Below the pieces are notes generated by a model. That model was not told where the DNA came from. It ran no database searches and was given only the letters and a program-made list of their open reading frames with translations. This document shows, one piece after another, positions 52,043-61,238 of a stretch of DNA of 64,000 nt. Within the stretch, counting starts at the first letter, position 1. Each line of letters starts with the position of its first letter. Location of the stretch: assembly GCF_036053395.1 (NCBI RefSeq), contig NZ_CP107942.1, forward strand, positions 4,058,501 to 4,122,500. Direction: 5' to 3'. This DNA comes from Actinoplanes sp. NBC_00393 (lineage in GTDB: Bacteria; Actinomycetota; Actinomycetes; Mycobacteriales; Micromonosporaceae). The translations under genes and the position numbers were made by a program.

Positions 52043-52726
52043 ATGACAACTGAGTCGGTGTCCGCCGACGGGGATCCCCGGCGGCTGCTGTCGGACGTGC
52101 GCGGCCTCGCCCAGCAGGTGCGGGTCGACCAGCGGGTGACCTGGGTCGCGCTGCTGGTGCTGGCCGTGGCAACGTTCGTGGCCATCCCCTTCGACTACTT
52201 CTTCCTCGTCCAGCGCTGCGAGCCCGCGCCGGACGGCGAGACCTGCTACTTCATCCGGCAGGGCGTGATGTTCTACTGGCCGCCCGCCCTGCTGCTGGCA
52301 TACGCGGCAATCACCTACATCTACGTGCGGGTCGCCCGGACGCGGGGGCTGGGCGCCCGCGTGATGCCGTACGCGATCACCGGCGCCGCCCTGACCGGCC
52401 TGTTCACCGTCGCCTGGCTGCTGGCACGCGTCTACCTGATCGACAACCCGGTCTCCTTCCCGGAGTGGGTGATGGTGATCGACCGCCTGATCACCCCGGC
52501 CGGCACGATCGGCGTCGCGCTGCTGGTCCTGGCCCGGCTGGAACGCAACCTCGCCCTGCTCGCGTTCACCCTCGTCTACCTGGCCGTGGTGCTGATCCCG
52601 ATCGACTTCGGCTGGGGCGCGCACTGGGGAATCAAAACGGCCTTCCTGCCGCAACAGGTCATCAACGGCACCCTGCTGCTGCTCGGCGCGATCGGTTTCG
52701 CGCTGGCCCGCCGGCGGCGGCGATGA
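52043..52726 (+). CDS. Six-TM membrane protein of a regulator operon
   Basis: 227 residues, with about six hydrophobic segments (TWVALLVLAVATFVAIP, WPPALLLAYAAITYIYV, YAITGAALTGLFTVAWLLA, LITPAGTIGVALLVLA, LLAFTLVYLAVVLIPI, GTLLLLGAIGFALA). No family recognised. Stop overlaps the regulator start by 4 nt (ATGA). Confidence 0.78.
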   Translation: MTTESVSADGDPRRLLSDVRGLAQQVRVDQRVTWVALLVLAVATFVAIPFDYFFLVQRCEPAPDGETCYFIRQGVMFYWPPALLLAYAAITYIYVRVARTRGLGARVMPYAITGAALTGLFTVAWLLARVYLIDNPVSFPEWVMVIDRLITPAGTIGVALLVLARLERNLALLAFTLVYLAVVLIPIDFGWGAHWGIKTAFLPQQVINGTLLLLGAIGFALARRRRR

Positions 52727-53079
52727 CCGCCGAGGCAGGCAACGACTCCGACCCGGTCCTGCACCCGGTCACCGGCCTGGACGACGTGGTGCACCAGCGG
52801 GTCCGGCTCGGCATCCTGACCATCGCGCACGAGGCCCGCCGGGTCGAGTTCGGATATCTGCGCAGCCAGCTCCAGCTGACCGCCGGCAACCTCTCCCAGC
52901 ACGTCACCGTGCTGGAGACGGCCGGCCTGGTCGAGGTCGAGAAGGGGTACGCCGGCAAGCGCGGCCGTACCTGGATCACGCTCACCGCCGCCGGCAGCGC
53001 CGCGCTCGCCGCGGAGATCGGGCGGTTGAAGCTGCTCATCGCACGGGTCGAAACCACCGACACACCGGAGGACCGATGA
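52723..53079 (+). CDS. Winged-helix DNA-binding protein (transcriptional regulator)
   Basis: 118 residues. RVRLGILTIAHEARRVEFGYLRSQLQLTAG with NLSQHVTVLETAGLVEVEKGYAGKRGRTWITLTAAG is the winged-helix 'HTH_27/MarR-like' small regulator type that controls an adjacent membrane protein. ATG overlaps the upstream stop; its own stop overlaps the hydrolase start. Candidate binder of the inverted repeat at 52.0 kb. Confidence 0.9.
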   Translation: MTAEAGNDSDPVLHPVTGLDDVVHQRVRLGILTIAHEARRVEFGYLRSQLQLTAGNLSQHVTVLETAGLVEVEKGYAGKRGRTWITLTAAGSAALAAEIGRLKLLIARVETTDTPEDR

Positions 53080-54227
53080 CCGCCGCACTCTCCCGCCGCA
53101 GCCTGCTCGCCGCCGCCCTCGCCACCGGGGCAGCCGTGCCCCTGGCCGGCGCCACCCCCGGCCGCCCCGCCGCGGCGGCCCCGCCGCGTCTGACGTTGCC
53201 CCGCCCGACCGGGCCGCACCGGATCGGCACCGTCGACCTGCACGTGGTCGACCGTTCCCGCGTGGACCCGGTCACCGGCGGCCACCGGGAGCTGATGGCC
53301 AGCGTCTGGTACCCGGCCGGCCGCGACGCCGTACGCCATCCGCTCGCCCCGATGATGCCCGCCGCACCGCTGCGGGCGCTGCTCGACTCGGTCGGTTTCG
53401 GCGCCGACTCGGCGACCTCACCCCTGACCGCCGGCCGTCAGGGCGCGCCGGTGCTGCGGACCCGCGACCGGCTGCCGCTGATCCTGTACTCGCACGGCAA
53501 CGACGGTTACCGGGCCGAGGCCACCATCATGGTCCAGGAGCTGGCCAGCCACGGGTACGCCGTGGTCACCGTGGACTCCACGTACGACACGTACTGCCAG
53601 TTCCACGACGGCCGGGTGACCGTTCCGTCGGAGGTGGAGGGCTTCACCCCGTGGGACCACGCCCACGACGTGCTGTCCGTCCTGGACCGCCTGGAGGACT
53701 CCCGGCGCCGCCCTCTGCCGGCGGGCCTGGGCTCAGCCCTCGACTTCCGCCGCATGGGCATGGCCGGCTGGTCGAAGGGTGCCACCGCGACCGCCCTGGT
53801 GATGAACCTCGACCGGCGCGTCCGGGCCGGCCTGAGCCTGGACGGCCCGCTGCAGTCGAATCCGCCGCCCGAGCCCCTCGACCGCCCGTTCCTGCTGATG
53901 ACCGCGGAGTTCAGCCGGGCCGCCGAGCCGAGCGTCGAAGACTATTGGCACTACCACCTGCACGGCTGGCACCTGAACCTGCACGCCACCGGCGCGGCCC
54001 ACACGGCCTACATCGATCATCAGTGGCTGATCCCCCAGCTGGCACGCATCACCGGGATGAGCGACGAGGAGCTGACCGACTGGATCGGCACCCTCAGCCC
54101 GGCTCGAGCGGTGCGCATTCAGCAGGCGTACCCGTTGGCCTTCTTCGACCTGCACCTGCGCCACCGCCGTCAGCCGCTGCTGGAGGGCCCGAGCCGGGCC
54201 TTCCCGGAAGTCGAGTTCATCCCCTGA
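53076..54227 (+). CDS. Tat-exported alpha/beta hydrolase (PAF-acetylhydrolase-like)
   Basis: 383 residues. Tat signal LSRRSLLAAALATGAAVPLAG (5-25). Alpha/beta-hydrolase with PLILYSHGNDG (oxyanion), nucleophile in MGMAGWSKGATATAL, Asp in SLDGPLQ region and His in GAAHTAYIDHQW. The overall order resembles platelet-activating-factor acetylhydrolase/lipase-like proteins of actinobacteria. Co-transcribed with the membrane protein and regulator (ATGA overlap). Confidence 0.85.
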   Translation: MTAALSRRSLLAAALATGAAVPLAGATPGRPAAAAPPRLTLPRPTGPHRIGTVDLHVVDRSRVDPVTGGHRELMASVWYPAGRDAVRHPLAPMMPAAPLRALLDSVGFGADSATSPLTAGRQGAPVLRTRDRLPLILYSHGNDGYRAEATIMVQELASHGYAVVTVDSTYDTYCQFHDGRVTVPSEVEGFTPWDHAHDVLSVLDRLEDSRRRPLPAGLGSALDFRRMGMAGWSKGATATALVMNLDRRVRAGLSLDGPLQSNPPPEPLDRPFLLMTAEFSRAAEPSVEDYWHYHLHGWHLNLHATGAAHTAYIDHQWLIPQLARITGMSDEELTDWIGTLSPARAVRIQQAYPLAFFDLHLRHRRQPLLEGPSRAFPEVEFIP

Positions 54228-54235
54228 CGCGCTCG

Positions 54236-54970
54236 TCAAGCCACCGCGGCGAGGGCAGCATGGGCGCCCCAGCGCCAGATCGTGCCGGCCTCGGTGAAGC
54301 CGGCCTGCCGGGCCGCCTCGCGGTGCCAGTCCACCGGTGGGCTGAACTCGGCGGGGACGCGGCCGTCGAAGGCCGCCTGCCGTTCCCGCAGGATCGGCTG
54401 CCACGACGCGTCGGCTTGCACGTCGTCCCACCAGCGGGTCCAGGCCAGGCCGGCGACCGCCTCGCCGGCGTCCGGGTGCAGCCGGCCCATGACGCCGGCC
54501 AGGCCGGTCTCGGGCATCAGGTCGGCGACGATCAGCAGGCCGCCAGGGCGCAGGACGGCCCTGGCGGCCCGGTAGAGACCGCGGGCCTGGCCGGCCTCCA
54601 GGTAGTGGATGGTCATGACAGCGGTGACCAGGTCGCACGAGCCGGCGCCGATCGCCGCGGACCAGTCTCCCGCCAGGTCGGCGCGGTGCAGGCTGAGCCG
54701 GGGGCCGGCGCCGGCCGCGGCGAGCGCCAGCAGCACCGGGTCGAGGTCGACGACGCCGACGTCGGCGCCGGGCCAGCGGGTGGCCATCCGTTCGGCGAGG
54801 ACGCCGGGGCCGCCGCCGAGATCCAGCACGCGGGTGGGCGCGCCGCCGCAGACCGCCTCGGCCACCGCCAGCATCGCCGCTTCGCAGCTGTCGGCGCCGG
54901 GCAGGAAGCCGGACATCACCTCGTCCCAGGTACGGCGCCACCGGTCGACGACAGTCTGATGGGAGATCAC
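54236..54970 (-). CDS. SAM-dependent methyltransferase
   Basis: 244 residues. Motif I VLDLGGGPGVLAERMA (about 48-63), DVGVVDLDPVLLALA, DLVTAVMTIHYLEAG and RAVLRPGGLLIVADL. GTG start without ribosome site. Last gene of the minus-strand PLP-enzyme cluster (25-nt gap, containing a small palindrome), so it may methylate the cluster product; it could also be independently expressed. Confidence 0.87.
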   Translation of the reverse strand: MISHQTVVDRWRRTWDEVMSGFLPGADSCEAAMLAVAEAVCGGAPTRVLDLGGGPGVLAERMATRWPGADVGVVDLDPVLLALAAAGAGPRLSLHRADLAGDWSAAIGAGSCDLVTAVMTIHYLEAGQARGLYRAARAVLRPGGLLIVADLMPETGLAGVMGRLHPDAGEAVAGLAWTRWWDDVQADASWQPILRERQAAFDGRVPAEFSPPVDWHREAARQAGFTEAGTIWRWGAHAALAAVA

Positions 54971-54981
54971 GAGCGCAGTTT

Positions 54982-54994
54982 AACGGGAACCGTT
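54982..54994. promoter_or_regulatory. AACGG-N3-CCGTT palindrome before the methyltransferase
   Basis: AACGGGAACCGTT lies between the desulfurase-like gene and the methyltransferase start within a locally AT-rich stretch (TTGAAAACGG and TTAAACT on the minus strand), so a separate regulated promoter is possible. Confidence 0.35.
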
Positions 54995-54995
54995 T

Positions 54996-56165
54996 TCAAT
55001 AGTCGGGGAGACCGGCCAGCAGGTCCATCAGCCGGTCGATCTCGTCCATCGTGTTGTAGACGTGCGTGCTCACCCGTACCGATGTGGTGTTTTCTCCGCC
55101 TGCGGCCTGGCAGTGGCCATCGGCCCGGACCATGAAGCCCTCCGCGGCCAGGATGAAACCCAGATCGTTGGAGCCGATGCCGCGGTGGCGGAAGGTCACG
55201 ATGCCGTGCCGCTGCTGCACCGGCGAGTCCGCGGCCAGGCTGCGCTGACAACCCAGGATTTCGTACGCGGGAAGCCGCCGCAAACCGTCGGTGAGACGTG
55301 CGCCCAGCCCCACCGTCCATCGCTCGATCCGGTCCAGACCGGCCTCCTCCAGCCAGTCCAGCGCCGCGACCAGGCTGACGATGCCACTGGTGTTCGGGGT
55401 GCCGCTCCAGCCACCGGGAGTGAACCGGGCGCCGCGCCGGTTGGCCGCCCAGACCGCCCCGATGCCCGGCAGGGCCATCGCCTTGTGCCCGGAGAAGACC
55501 ACGAAGTCGACGTCCAGCGCGGCCACCGAGACCGGCATGTGCCCGACGCTCTGCGCCGCGTCCAGGCAGATGACCACGTCGGGCCCGGCCGCCGCGCGGA
55601 TCCGGTCGATGTTCATGTCGCCGCCGTAGACGTGGTGCACGTGGGTGGTGGCGATGAACCGGGTCCGCTCGCTGACCAGGTCCGGCAGCGCCCGGTGGTC
55701 GTAGTCGCGGGCCGGGTCGTACGGCATCGCCCGCACGCCCACCTTGACCCCCTGCCGGGCCAGCACGTCCACGGCTTCCTGCCAGGGCAGGGTGTTCGCG
55801 GTGTGATCGGCGTACGGAACGATGATCTCGTCACCGTCACGAAGGTGATCGGTCAGCCAGTCCCGGGCGATCAGCCGCAGCCCTTCGGTGGTGCCGCTGA
55901 CGAAATGGACGCCGGAGCGGTCCGGTTCCGGGTCGCCGAGGAAGGCGCGCACCCGCTGCTCGGCGGCCTCGATCCGGGCGGTCGTCCGGTTCGCCCACGG
56001 GTAGGTGCCGCGACCCGCATTGGCGTTGCCCGTGGTCAGGTATTCGGTGACGGCGTCCAGCACGGCCTGCGGCTTCTGCGCGGTGGCCGCGCTGTCCAGG
56101 TACGCCTGGCCGGGGTTGCCGGTGATGATCGGGAACTGTGCACGCAGCCGGCTCTGCCAGGACAT
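54996..56165 (-). CDS. Class V aminotransferase / cysteine desulfurase-like (SufS group)
   Basis: 389 residues. PLP Lys in VVFSGHKAMALPGIGA; YLDSAATAQKPQAVLDA near the start; FVSGTTEGLRLIA; TTHVHHVYGGDMN; CLDAAQSVGHMPV. The SufS catalytic Cys loop is present as VRADGHCQAAGG followed by SVRVSTHVYNT. It therefore probably mobilises sulfur from cysteine or acts as a related lyase. One nt separates it from the upstream cysteine-synthase/rhodanese gene. Confidence 0.87.
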   Translation of the reverse strand: MSWQSRLRAQFPIITGNPGQAYLDSAATAQKPQAVLDAVTEYLTTGNANAGRGTYPWANRTTARIEAAEQRVRAFLGDPEPDRSGVHFVSGTTEGLRLIARDWLTDHLRDGDEIIVPYADHTANTLPWQEAVDVLARQGVKVGVRAMPYDPARDYDHRALPDLVSERTRFIATTHVHHVYGGDMNIDRIRAAAGPDVVICLDAAQSVGHMPVSVAALDVDFVVFSGHKAMALPGIGAVWAANRRGARFTPGGWSGTPNTSGIVSLVAALDWLEEAGLDRIERWTVGLGARLTDGLRRLPAYEILGCQRSLAADSPVQQRHGIVTFRHRGIGSNDLGFILAAEGFMVRADGHCQAAGGENTTSVRVSTHVYNTMDEIDRLMDLLAGLPDY

Positions 56166-56166
56166 C

Positions 56167-57486
56167 TCAGTCCCTCACCAGGTCGGCTCCGGCATCGCGC
56201 CAGGCGATCACTCCGCCGTCCAGCGACCGCACGTCCGGGTGTCCCATCCGGGTCAGCAGCGCGGCGTAGCGGGCCGACTTCTCCCCGACCGGGCAGACCA
56301 GCAGCACCGGCTGGCTGCGGCCGAACGGCAGGCCGCCGTGCAGCATCTCGCCGAACAGGTCGTCGACGATGTTGATCGACCGGTCGATGTGCAGCGCCCG
56401 GTACGCGAACGGGCTGCGCAGGTCCACCACCAGCGGATTCTCCTTGGCGATCCACTCCTGGGCGTCGGCCACGTCGAGCGTGCGCGCCGCGGCGAGGTCG
56501 CCGCCGGTGAGCGTGCGCAACGAGTGGGCGCGGGCCGGCTGCTGGAACAGTTCGGGGCGGCGTTCGCGCAGGTAGCTCATGTAACTCTCGACCCGGTCGC
56601 AGACGATGAACACCGCCGTACGCCGCTCGGTCAGCCCGGCGTCGAGCCGCCGCAGGTAGCGCACCGCCCCCTGATAGGCGCCGCCGCCGGTCGGCCCGGC
56701 CAGAGTGCCGCAGCGGCGCACCAGGGTCAGCAGGCCGTCGATCGCCTCGTCCGAGCTGACCGCCTCGATCGTGTCGTAGACGCCCGGGTCGAACAGCCCG
56801 ACCTCGTGCACCTCGTCGATGTCGCGGATGCCGGGGATGAAGTCGGACTTGCCGGCCACCAGACCGACCACGGTCACCGCCGGATCATGCTCGCGCAGCA
56901 CCCGGGCCACGCCGGTCGACGAGCCGGCGGTGCCGACGCAGGCGATGAAGTAGTCCGGCGCCCGGCCGTCCAGATCAGCGATGATCTCCGGGCCGGTGCC
57001 GTGCCGGTGCGCCTGCACGTTGAGGTCGTTGAAGTACTGGTCGGTGTGCAGGTAGCCGCCGCCGTCCGCGGACACGGTGTGATACATCCGGGTCAGCGGG
57101 TCGTCGGTGTCGGTCGGGTCCAGGCACTCCGACCGCCCGGGCAACTCGTCGATCTGCGCGCCGAGCAGCAGCAACAGATCCTTGATCTCGGGCACCTTCA
57201 TCCGGTTGGTGACGCTGCGGAACGGCAGGCCGTGCATGCCGGCGATCACCGCGAGGGCCTTGGCGGTGTTGCCGCTGGACAGCTCCACCACGGTCTCTCC
57301 GCGCTCGGCCGCACCGGCCAGCCGGTGGCGCACCATGGTCCAGGCGGCCCGGTCCTTGACCGATCCGAACGGGTTGAACAGCTCCATCTTGGCGTACAGG
57401 TCGATGTTGCGAAGGCCGTGCACAGCCGCGTCGATGCGCACCAGGGGCGTGTCGCCGATGACGTCGGTGACGCTGTCGTACCTCAC
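56167..57486 (-). CDS. Cysteine synthase-like PLP enzyme fused to rhodanese
   Basis: 439 residues. Residues 1-320 are a fold-type II beta-synthase: GDTPLVRIDA, PLP Lys in NPFGSVKDRAAW, ELSSGNTAKALAV, CVGTAGSSTGVARVL and AGPTGGGAYQG. Residues about 335-435 are a rhodanese: WIAKENPLVVDLRSPFAYRALH, catalytic Cys loop VCPVGEKSARYAALL, HPDVRSLDGGVIAW. GTG start overlaps the upstream stop by 4 nt. The synthase and sulfur-transfer domain in one chain, next to a desulfurase, imply sulfur insertion chemistry. Confidence 0.88.
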   Translation of the reverse strand: MRYDSVTDVIGDTPLVRIDAAVHGLRNIDLYAKMELFNPFGSVKDRAAWTMVRHRLAGAAERGETVVELSSGNTAKALAVIAGMHGLPFRSVTNRMKVPEIKDLLLLLGAQIDELPGRSECLDPTDTDDPLTRMYHTVSADGGGYLHTDQYFNDLNVQAHRHGTGPEIIADLDGRAPDYFIACVGTAGSSTGVARVLREHDPAVTVVGLVAGKSDFIPGIRDIDEVHEVGLFDPGVYDTIEAVSSDEAIDGLLTLVRRCGTLAGPTGGGAYQGAVRYLRRLDAGLTERRTAVFIVCDRVESYMSYLRERRPELFQQPARAHSLRTLTGGDLAAARTLDVADAQEWIAKENPLVVDLRSPFAYRALHIDRSINIVDDLFGEMLHGGLPFGRSQPVLLVCPVGEKSARYAALLTRMGHPDVRSLDGGVIAWRDAGADLVRD

Positions 57487-58916
57487 CCGGTCTCCTCCCG
57501 GCCCGCCACGGGCCAGTACTGCTCGTCCAGACACCACCGCCAGCCGTCGCCGCCGCGGTAGGCCGCGACGGTGCGGGCGGTGGGCTGCATCAGCGCGTGG
57601 CCGGCGCTGAAATCCATGAGGTAGCCGCCGGTGTTGGCGAAGGCCAGCAGGTCGCCCGGGCGCGGCACGCCCGGCAGCAGCACCTTGCGCCGGGTGATCA
57701 GATCGGCCTCCAGGCAGAGATTGCCCATCAGGTACGCCTCCGCCGGCTCGTCCGCCACTCGCGCACTGCGCGGGACGAGGATCGGATCCATCAGTACGCC
57801 GTGCTGCTCCAGAGCGACGTCCCCGCTGTTGCCGGCCACCCGCACCAGGTCGTCGCGCACCTCCTCGACCCGCAGCAGCACCGCGCCGCACTGGTCGAGC
57901 AGCGCCCGGCCGGGTTCGACGTGCAGGTCGTACAGGCTGTCGAGCAGCAGGCTCCCGAGACCGCGGCGCTGGGTCACCGACTCGGTGCTGAGCAGCCTGT
58001 CCAGATAGGCCGGCCCGGCTGTCGTCCGGTGCGCCGGATAGACACCGAGCGTCCCGCGCACCGTGCCGCCCTCGTTGCGCAGCCCGTACCCGTGACCGTT
58101 CCAGGTCACCGCGGACCGCTTGCCGAGCACCGCCCCGGTCAGCTCGCTCGTCCACGCCTCCCACTGGCTGCCGTCGGCCAGATAGTTGACGCCGAAGCCG
58201 CCGCCCAGGTCGATCGCCCGCGGCCGCAGCCCGTGCTGGTGGGCCTCGTCCATCGCGTGCAGGCAGCCGTCCAGCGCGGTCGCCTTCTCCGGCAGCCCGA
58301 CGGTGTCGAGGTGATAGGCGACGCCGAGGAAGTCCAGCTGGTCCTGATGCTTGTCCAGAACCGCCCAGAGAGTGTCCAGACGCGACACCGGGATGCCGAA
58401 CCGGCTGGTCCGGGTCATCACGTTGGTGCCGGCCGAGGCGAACCCGGACAGCCGGGCCATCACCGGCACGCGGGGCAGGCCGTACGCCGAGACGATGCCC
58501 GCGAGCTCGATCAACTCCGATGTGGAGTCGGCGTTGACGGTCACCCCGGTGCGGGCGGCCAGCCACAGGTACGCACGGCTCTTGGGCCCGGTGGCCATGA
58601 TCCGGCCGGGGGTGAACCCGGCCCCGAGGGCGTGCTGCAACTCGCCGAGCGACGCCACGTCGATGCCCGCGTCGGTCGCGGCCAGAGCGCGGACCAGGGC
58701 CCGGGATCTGTTCGCCTTGTGCGCGAAGAAGATGCCGCCGCTGAGACGGTGAGCCCGGTAGACGTCGCGGAAACCCTGGACGTTACGGGCCAGCTGGTCC
58801 GGGAGCACCACATTCAGCGGGGAGCCCAACGCATCAGCGACCTGGTGCAGCAGCGCTCGATTCTCCAGGATGGACCGCAGATCACCCTCGACGCGCGGTT
58901 GCAGGTAAGACGCCAT
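57483..58916 (-). CDS. Fold-type III PLP enzyme, Y4yA/DAP-decarboxylase-like
   Basis: 477 residues. PLP Lys in GGIFFAHKANRSRALVRAL; DVASLGELQHALGAG; GVAYHLDTVG; DLGGGFGVNYLADG; EPGRALLDQCGAVLLRV; CLEADLITRRKVLLPG. These are the DAP/ornithine decarboxylase barrel blocks, with the extended length of the Y4yA subgroup (recalled). It probably decarboxylates or racemises an amino acid. ATG 58916 has GGGAG four bases upstream. First gene of the cluster. Confidence 0.85.
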   Translation of the reverse strand: MASYLQPRVEGDLRSILENRALLHQVADALGSPLNVVLPDQLARNVQGFRDVYRAHRLSGGIFFAHKANRSRALVRALAATDAGIDVASLGELQHALGAGFTPGRIMATGPKSRAYLWLAARTGVTVNADSTSELIELAGIVSAYGLPRVPVMARLSGFASAGTNVMTRTSRFGIPVSRLDTLWAVLDKHQDQLDFLGVAYHLDTVGLPEKATALDGCLHAMDEAHQHGLRPRAIDLGGGFGVNYLADGSQWEAWTSELTGAVLGKRSAVTWNGHGYGLRNEGGTVRGTLGVYPAHRTTAGPAYLDRLLSTESVTQRRGLGSLLLDSLYDLHVEPGRALLDQCGAVLLRVEEVRDDLVRVAGNSGDVALEQHGVLMDPILVPRSARVADEPAEAYLMGNLCLEADLITRRKVLLPGVPRPGDLLAFANTGGYLMDFSAGHALMQPTARTVAAYRGGDGWRWCLDEQYWPVAGREETG

Positions 58917-59045
58917 CACACTCCCGTGTCCACCACGACCCGGCTCCCCCAACGTAATCGATGAGCCCGCCGGGACCAAGAGGATCATGACCCGAAAGTG
59001 ATCGCCTGACTACTCCATGCAATGTTGCGCATGTGCTCAGTTTTG

Positions 59046-60218
59046 TCAGGTCCAATACAGAACCCGGCAGGCCGGCAGCCGGTCGGCGATCTCGTCGTGG
59101 AACCAGGTGCGCAGCTCAGCCATGGTCTCCGGCGGGTAGACGTACTTCACCGCGCCGAACTTCCCGTGCTTGCGGCTGCGAGTGGACTCGTCCATCTCCA
59201 GCTTCGTGCGCGGGTACCAGCCGAGCAGCACCTCCTTGCTGCCCGGAGTGAACCGGTGGGTGATCAGCTCGGCCGTCAGATCGAGGCCGGGAACGTCACG
59301 AACCGCCTCCGCGACACTGTCCAGCAACTCGCCGTAATGGGTCCGCCAATCCGGGACCGCGATGATCGGGGCGATCGTCAGACCCACCGGATAGCCGTCC
59401 CGGGCAAGGCGGCGCAGCGCCGCGATCCGGTCCGGCAGGCGGCTGGTGCCGCCCTCCACCCGGTCGGCCACCGGGTGGCAGTTGACGCTCAACCGCACCC
59501 GGGTACGCCCGTGATGCGCCAGCCCGACGAACCCGCCGACGTCGTCGAACTTCGTCGTCCAGCGCAACTGCACCGGGGCGTCCCAGGCGCCGAAGTGCTC
59601 CACCGCCCGACGCCAGCTGCCGGTCAGATGCTCGAGCGCCAGCGGATCGGTGTAGCAGGACGCCTCGAACGTGGTGCCCTCGTCCCGCCGGGCCTGGCGC
59701 CGGCTGGTGATCGTGCCTCGGCCCACATAGTCGGCCAGCCCGGCAAGGATGTCGTCGAGATCGGCGTACACCCTGGTCACCGGCGGTCCGGACAGTGAGC
59801 CGGCCAGATAGCAGTACTGGCAGTGCGCCGGGCAGCCCTCGGCCAGGTCGAACCGCCAATCCGCACTCGGCGCGATCGGCTGCAGCCTGCGGCGCGACGG
59901 CGGGCTCACCACGATCGCCAGGGTGGACTTCGCCCGGGCGTACGTCTCCCGCTCCGACTCCCCACGCAGGCCGGTGAGCCGATTGCCGCGCAGCCGCTCC
60001 ACCTCGATGCCCTGCGCCTCGACCAGCGCCATGATCCGGTTTCCGTGCGCGTGGTCGTACGCCGCCGGGGTTGCCACCACCCGCTTCGGCACCCACCGCC
60101 GCGACGGCCGTGCCGGCGGCGCCACCCCATCAAGATCGCGGATCGGCACCGCTTCGCCGCTGGCGCTGTGCGGCGCCGCCGGCGCGGCAGGCGCCAGCGG
60201 CAGGCTCAGGTCGGTCAT
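59046..60218 (-). CDS. Spore photoproduct lyase-like radical SAM protein
   Basis: 390 residues. Radical SAM Cys cluster GCPAHCQYCYLAG (Cys129, 133, 136). WVPKRVVATPAAYDHAHG at the start, EASCYTDPLALEHLTGSW, SVNCHPVADRVEGG, TAELITHRFTPGSKEVL and ETMAELRTWFHDEI match the SPL family including its C-terminal region. Repairs the thymine dimer of spores by radical chemistry. ATG; shares a 64-nt divergent promoter with the RpiB-like gene. Confidence 0.9.
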   Translation of the reverse strand: MTDLSLPLAPAAPAAPHSASGEAVPIRDLDGVAPPARPSRRWVPKRVVATPAAYDHAHGNRIMALVEAQGIEVERLRGNRLTGLRGESERETYARAKSTLAIVVSPPSRRRLQPIAPSADWRFDLAEGCPAHCQYCYLAGSLSGPPVTRVYADLDDILAGLADYVGRGTITSRRQARRDEGTTFEASCYTDPLALEHLTGSWRRAVEHFGAWDAPVQLRWTTKFDDVGGFVGLAHHGRTRVRLSVNCHPVADRVEGGTSRLPDRIAALRRLARDGYPVGLTIAPIIAVPDWRTHYGELLDSVAEAVRDVPGLDLTAELITHRFTPGSKEVLLGWYPRTKLEMDESTRSRKHGKFGAVKYVYPPETMAELRTWFHDEIADRLPACRVLYWT

Positions 60219-60282
60219 CCTCTCTGCCTACCCTGAGCTGGGCAGATATACCGCCGAGCAGAGAACCGCTTAGGGTACGGGG

Positions 60283-60699
60283 ATGCGCGTAGCGTTCGCC
60301 AGCGACGACGAGAACGACACGACTCGGGCGGTGGTCGCGTCGCTGACCGAGGCCGGCCACGAGATCATCCGCCCGGATGCGCCGGAGAGCTGGCCCGACC
60401 TCGGACGCTTCGTCGGCCAGTCCGTCGTCGACGGCCGAGCCGACTACGGCGTGGTGATGTGCTGGACCGGCACCGGCACAGCGATAGCCGCCAACAAGGT
60501 CCCCGGCGTGCGGGCTGCCCTCGCCTGGGACCCGTGGATCGCCCGCGGCGCCCGCCTCTGGAACGACGCAAACGTGCTGGCCATGAGCCTGAAACGGCTC
60601 GCCCCGGACGTGGCGGTCGAAGTGCTGCAGGCATTTCTGGACACCACCGAGCCGGACCCCGACGAGGCCGGCAACATCGCCGCCATCGAGAAGCGGTGA
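60283..60699 (+). CDS. RpiB/LacA/LacB-family sugar-phosphate isomerase
   Basis: 138 residues. RVAFASDDENDTTRAVVASL opens the RpiB Rossmann-like fold, and GVVMCWTGTGTAIAANKVPGVRAAL carries the active-site Cys loop, where Gly of CGTG is Trp. Acts on a ribose- or galactose-6-phosphate-like substrate. Possibly leaderless (TAGGGT just upstream). Next gene overlaps by 4 nt. Confidence 0.85.
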   Translation: MRVAFASDDENDTTRAVVASLTEAGHEIIRPDAPESWPDLGRFVGQSVVDGRADYGVVMCWTGTGTAIAANKVPGVRAALAWDPWIARGARLWNDANVLAMSLKRLAPDVAVEVLQAFLDTTEPDPDEAGNIAAIEKR

Positions 60700-61238
60700 C
60701 TCCGGCGCAGCTCGATGCGCTGCTGAACCGGGAGACCGGCGATCGTAATGTGTTGATCGCGCTCCTGCACGAGCGGATCAGCCAATGGCCGTGGTGGGAC
60801 GGCGCCTGGCGGATCATCGAAATCCAGGAGGTTCACCCCCGGCAGATCGCCGAGCGGCTACATACCGTAACCATTGTCGGCATGCTCGGCCGCGACGAGG
60901 GGGCGACGCTGCCGTTGTCGGTCTTCACGCGCGTCGCGGGGTCGCGGCTCGACCGGTTCGAGGTGCGGGTGGGGGATGTCCTGATCGGGCCGCCGGTCAG
61001 GGACAGCGATCCGCACCCGTTCGGGTCGATCTTCAGTGCCCTCATGGATCGGCGAGGCATCTCGCGCGAGGAAATGGCTCGCCGCTGCGGCCTCGCCCTG
61101 TCGACCGTGGCGAAGATGCGGGCCGGCTACCTGGTGCCCGAGCAACCGGATCGTCTGGCCAGCCTGGCTGCAGCGCTGGAGATGCCCGTCGGTGATCTGA
61201 TGGCTGTCGCCGGCCTCCATACTGACCGCCGTGGATGA
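60696..61238 (+). CDS. XRE-type helix-turn-helix protein
   Basis: 180 residues from a GTG overlapping the upstream stop (GTGA). Residues 1-105 have no recognised domain (RNVLIALLHERISQWPWW). The C-terminal ~65 residues (FGSIFSALMDRRGISREEMA, RRCGLALSTVAKMRAGYL, ALEMPVGDLMAVAGL) are a Cro/CI-type HTH. Likely regulator of its own operon with the downstream unknown gene. Confidence 0.75.
   Translation: MTPAQLDALLNRETGDRNVLIALLHERISQWPWWDGAWRIIEIQEVHPRQIAERLHTVTIVGMLGRDEGATLPLSVFTRVAGSRLDRFEVRVGDVLIGPPVRDSDPHPFGSIFSALMDRRGISREEMARRCGLALSTVAKMRAGYLVPEQPDRLASLAAALEMPVGDLMAVAGLHTDRRG

Noticed and set aside
54979..54999. Zur-like box before the methyltransferase
   Set aside because: The AACGG/CCGTT dyad is real but the arms do not match the TGAAAAT...ATTTTCA type spacing, and no zinc-related gene is adjacent.
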